DNA of 6,328 nucleotides, taken from Gammaproteobacteria bacterium. GTDB taxonomy: Bacteria > Pseudomonadota > Gammaproteobacteria > Steroidobacterales > Steroidobacteraceae. Where the stretch lies: assembly GCA_019242385.1 (NCBI GenBank), contig JAFAVO010000229.1, positions 1 to 6,328 on the forward strand. The letters are read 5' to 3'. The notes beneath the pieces were generated by a model. The model ran no database searches and was not told where the DNA came from. It worked only from the letters and a program-made list of their open reading frames with translations. A program made the translations under genes and the position numbers. Shown here piece after piece: positions 4,481-6,328 of this stretch (position 1 is its first letter; each line of letters opens with the position of its first letter).

Positions 4481-6328
4481 ATGCCTGAAGTCGCTTCCCA
4501 GACATTCGAGCTCGTTGGCCGTGAGGTCAACTCCACGCTCGCCACCGCGCGCGCGGCGCTCGAGAGCTACGTCGAGCAGCCGGACAACGCCACATTGCTC
4601 GAGCAGTGCTCGCAGGACCTGCATCAGGTGCAGGGTGTGCTGCGCATGCTGGAGATCTACGGCGCTGCGCTGCTCGCCGAAGAGATGGAGCACGTCGCGC
4701 AGTACCTGCTGTCCACACATTCCGAGCGCAAGAGCCAGGCGGAGAGCCTCGATGCGCTGATGCGCGCCATGGTGCAGCTGCCCTCCTATCTCGAGCGTGT
4801 GCTCGCCGGCGGGCGCGATCTGGCTCTGGTGCTGCTGCCGCTGCTCAACGATCTGCGCGCGGTACGCGGCCACGCCCTCCTCAGCGAGGGGACGCTGCTG
4901 CTGCTGAACCTCAAGTCGGACAAGCAGGCGCAGCCGATCGCGGCCAAGCCCGGGGAGCCGCCGCTCAGCGTCGAGCAATGGGCACGACGGCTGCGGGCCC
5001 GCTTTCAGACCGGGCTGATCGGCTGGATCCGCGGCGAGCGCATCGCGCAGAATCTCGAGACCCTCTCCGCGGTGTCGCGCAAGCTCGAGCAGATCGCCAC
5101 CCGGCAGCCGGTGTTCCAGCTGTGGTGGGTGGTGGGGGCCGTGATCGAGGCCCTGCAGGAGAACGGGCTCGAGAGCGGGCAGTCGGTGAAGCGCCTGCTC
5201 GGCCTCGCCGATCGCGAGATCCGCCGCCTCTATGAGCAGGGCGAGGCGCGCTACGCGCAGTCGCCACCGGTGGAGCTGCTCAACAACCTTCTTTACTACG
5301 TGGGCCGCGCCGAATCCTCGGGCGGACGCGTGAGTGCGGTCCGCACCTCGTTCCGCCTGGCGGAGCTGCTGCCGGTCGATGAGAGCATCGAGCAGGAGCG
5401 CGAAAGTCTTTCTGCGCCTTCCGTCAAGCTCATGCAGACCGTCGCCGCCGCGATCCGCGAGGACCTCGGCAAGGTGAAGGACGTGCTCGACATCTTCGTA
5501 CGCCGCGGCGCCGGGCAGCCGCAGGAGCTCGCCTCGCAGGTGGAGCTGCTGCGCAAGATCGGCGACACCCTCGGCGTGCTCGGCCTCGGCGAGCTGCGTG
5601 CGCGGGTGCAGTCCGAGACCGAGCGCCTCGGCAAGATCGTCGCCGGCACGCTGCGCGCCGATGAGGCCACCCTGGTCGAGATCGCTGCGACGCTCATCGG
5701 GGTGGAAGACAAGCTCGATGACGCCCTGGTGGGCATGATCCTGCCGCCCAAGGATGCCAACCTGCCGCAGCCGGAAGCCGACACCGAGTTCCAACAGGTG
5801 CAGGCGGCGGTGCTGCGTGAGTGCATCGTCAATCTCCAGCGCATCAAGGAAGCGGTGGTGCAGAGCGTCGGTGGCACGCTCGACGCCGCCGGCCTCGACA
5901 GCTGGCAGGACCTGATGCGCGGCATGAAGGCGGGGTTGCTGCTCCTCGGCAAGGCGCGGGCCGTCGAGATCATCGAAGCGATCACCAACCAGCTGCGGCG
6001 CGTCATGCAGCCGGGTGTGCACGTCCTGCCGCCCGGCTTCGTCGACCGGCTCGCGGATGCCATCGTGAGCGTCGAGTACTACATGGAGACGCTGCAGGCC
6101 GGCCGCGCCGATCCGTGGTACATGCTCGACAACGCACAGGCGTGCGTACAGGCGCTCGAGCAGCAGCCGACACCGGCGCCGCCCACCGTCCCAGCGCTCG
6201 AGCCGGACGCTCACGCCAACACGGTACAGCTCCCCGGCGGCGCTGTCGCAGCCGCTGCGGCGCAGCCCGATGCGCGCGCGGTCGGTGCGGCGGCACCGAC
6301 CCTCGCCGCTTCACCGCCCAAGGCGCCC
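4481..6328 (+). CDS. chpA: ChpA/PilL: CheA-like hybrid histidine kinase, N-terminal 616 residues only
   Basis: Start of the very large central kinase of the system (about 2,470 residues in P. aeruginosa, with several Hpt domains, a CheA core and a C-terminal receiver). The frame from ATG 4481 stays open for 616 codons to the window edge. Seen: an N-terminal Hpt domain (about 1-110) with H48 in DLHQVQGVLRMLEIYG, the likely phosphorylation site; then a helical region (about 155-560) like FimL and the matching part of ChpA, with LWWVVGAVIEAL (214-225), LRKIGDTLGVLGLGEL (357-372) and MRGMKAGLLLLGKA (479-492). The last two look like Hpt helices but have Arg (358, 480) at the His position. A Pro/Ala-rich linker (561-616) closes the visible part; further Hpt, kinase and receiver domains should follow downstream. 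The start lies 21 nt after the pilJ stop with a weak ribosome site (GAAAG, about 6 nt away). No earlier in-frame start exists after the pilJ stop. Confidence 0.94.
   Translation, partial: MPEVASQTFELVGREVNSTLATARAALESYVEQPDNATLLEQCSQDLHQVQGVLRMLEIYGAALLAEEMEHVAQYLLSTHSERKSQAESLDALMRAMVQLPSYLERVLAGGRDLALVLLPLLNDLRAVRGHALLSEGTLLLLNLKSDKQAQPIAAKPGEPPLSVEQWARRLRARFQTGLIGWIRGERIAQNLETLSAVSRKLEQIATRQPVFQLWWVVGAVIEALQENGLESGQSVKRLLGLADREIRRLYEQGEARYAQSPPVELLNNLLYYVGRAESSGGRVSAVRTSFRLAELLPVDESIEQERESLSAPSVKLMQTVAAAIREDLGKVKDVLDIFVRRGAGQPQELASQVELLRKIGDTLGVLGLGELRARVQSETERLGKIVAGTLRADEATLVEIAATLIGVEDKLDDALVGMILPPKDANLPQPEADTEFQQVQAAVLRECIVNLQRIKEAVVQSVGGTLDAAGLDSWQDLMRGMKAGLLLLGKARAVEIIEAITNQLRRVMQPGVHVLPPGFVDRLADAIVSVEYYMETLQAGRADPWYMLDNAQACVQALEQQPTPAPPTVPALEPDAHANTVQLPGGAVAAAAAQPDARAVGAAAPTLAASPPKAP

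Noticed and set aside
4463..6214. Long open frame on the minus strand opposite chpA (583 codons)
   Set aside because: It lies wholly antisense to a well-recognised chpA. Its translation is rich in Arg, His, Leu and Glu with no domain I recognise, as expected from the codon bias of a GC-rich gene read backwards.
1..6328. Mobile elements, CRISPR arrays, tRNA/rRNA genes or transferred islands
   Set aside because: No terminal repeats, transposase motifs, spaced direct repeats or RNA-gene signatures were seen. Gene order and base composition look uniform and like a conserved chromosomal locus.

Overview
This window is an ordinary chromosomal stretch of a high-GC (roughly two-thirds GC by eye) gammaproteobacterium. 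It carries the front half of a Pil-Chp chemosensory operon, the system that controls type IV pilus twitching motility and, in Pseudomonas, surface-dependent cAMP signalling. The gene order gshB (divergent) / pilG-pilH-pilI-pilJ-chpA matches the Pseudomonas aeruginosa arrangement, except that no pilK gene lies between pilJ and chpA. Together with the protein similarity, this suggests a gammaproteobacterium other than Pseudomonas, perhaps a Xanthomonadales, Nevskiales or Steroidobacter-like lineage. The genus cannot be fixed from this sequence alone.

Layout. Positions 1-874, minus strand: gshB (glutathione synthetase), cut by the left edge about 25 residues before its expected end. Positions 875-1034: divergent intergenic region with a 14-bp GC palindrome, a weak CRP/Vfr-like site, candidate -10 elements facing both ways, and the pilG ribosome binding site. 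Positions 1035-1427: pilG. Positions 1433-1798: pilH. Both are single-domain receivers. A short GC-rich inverted repeat straddles the pilH stop. Positions 1833-2411: pilI (CheW-like adaptor). Positions 2408-4459: pilJ (membrane chemoreceptor), overlapping pilI by ATGA. Positions 4481 to the right edge: chpA/pilL, only its first 616 residues, in frame and open at the edge.

How they work together, from knowledge of the family: PilJ senses a periplasmic or pilus-linked signal and, through the adaptor PilI, controls autophosphorylation of the large CheA-like kinase ChpA. ChpA passes phosphate from its Hpt domains to PilG and PilH, which bias pilus extension and retraction. The five genes are co-directional, with gaps of 5, 34, -4 and 21 nt and no convincing terminator between them, so they look like one transcription unit.

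No mobile element, CRISPR array, RNA gene or transferred segment was seen. I found no undescribed system. The more interesting points are the missing pilK, the Hpt-like helices of ChpA that carry Arg where His would be expected, an altered ATP-grasp loop in GshB, and the organisation of the gshB-pilG control region.
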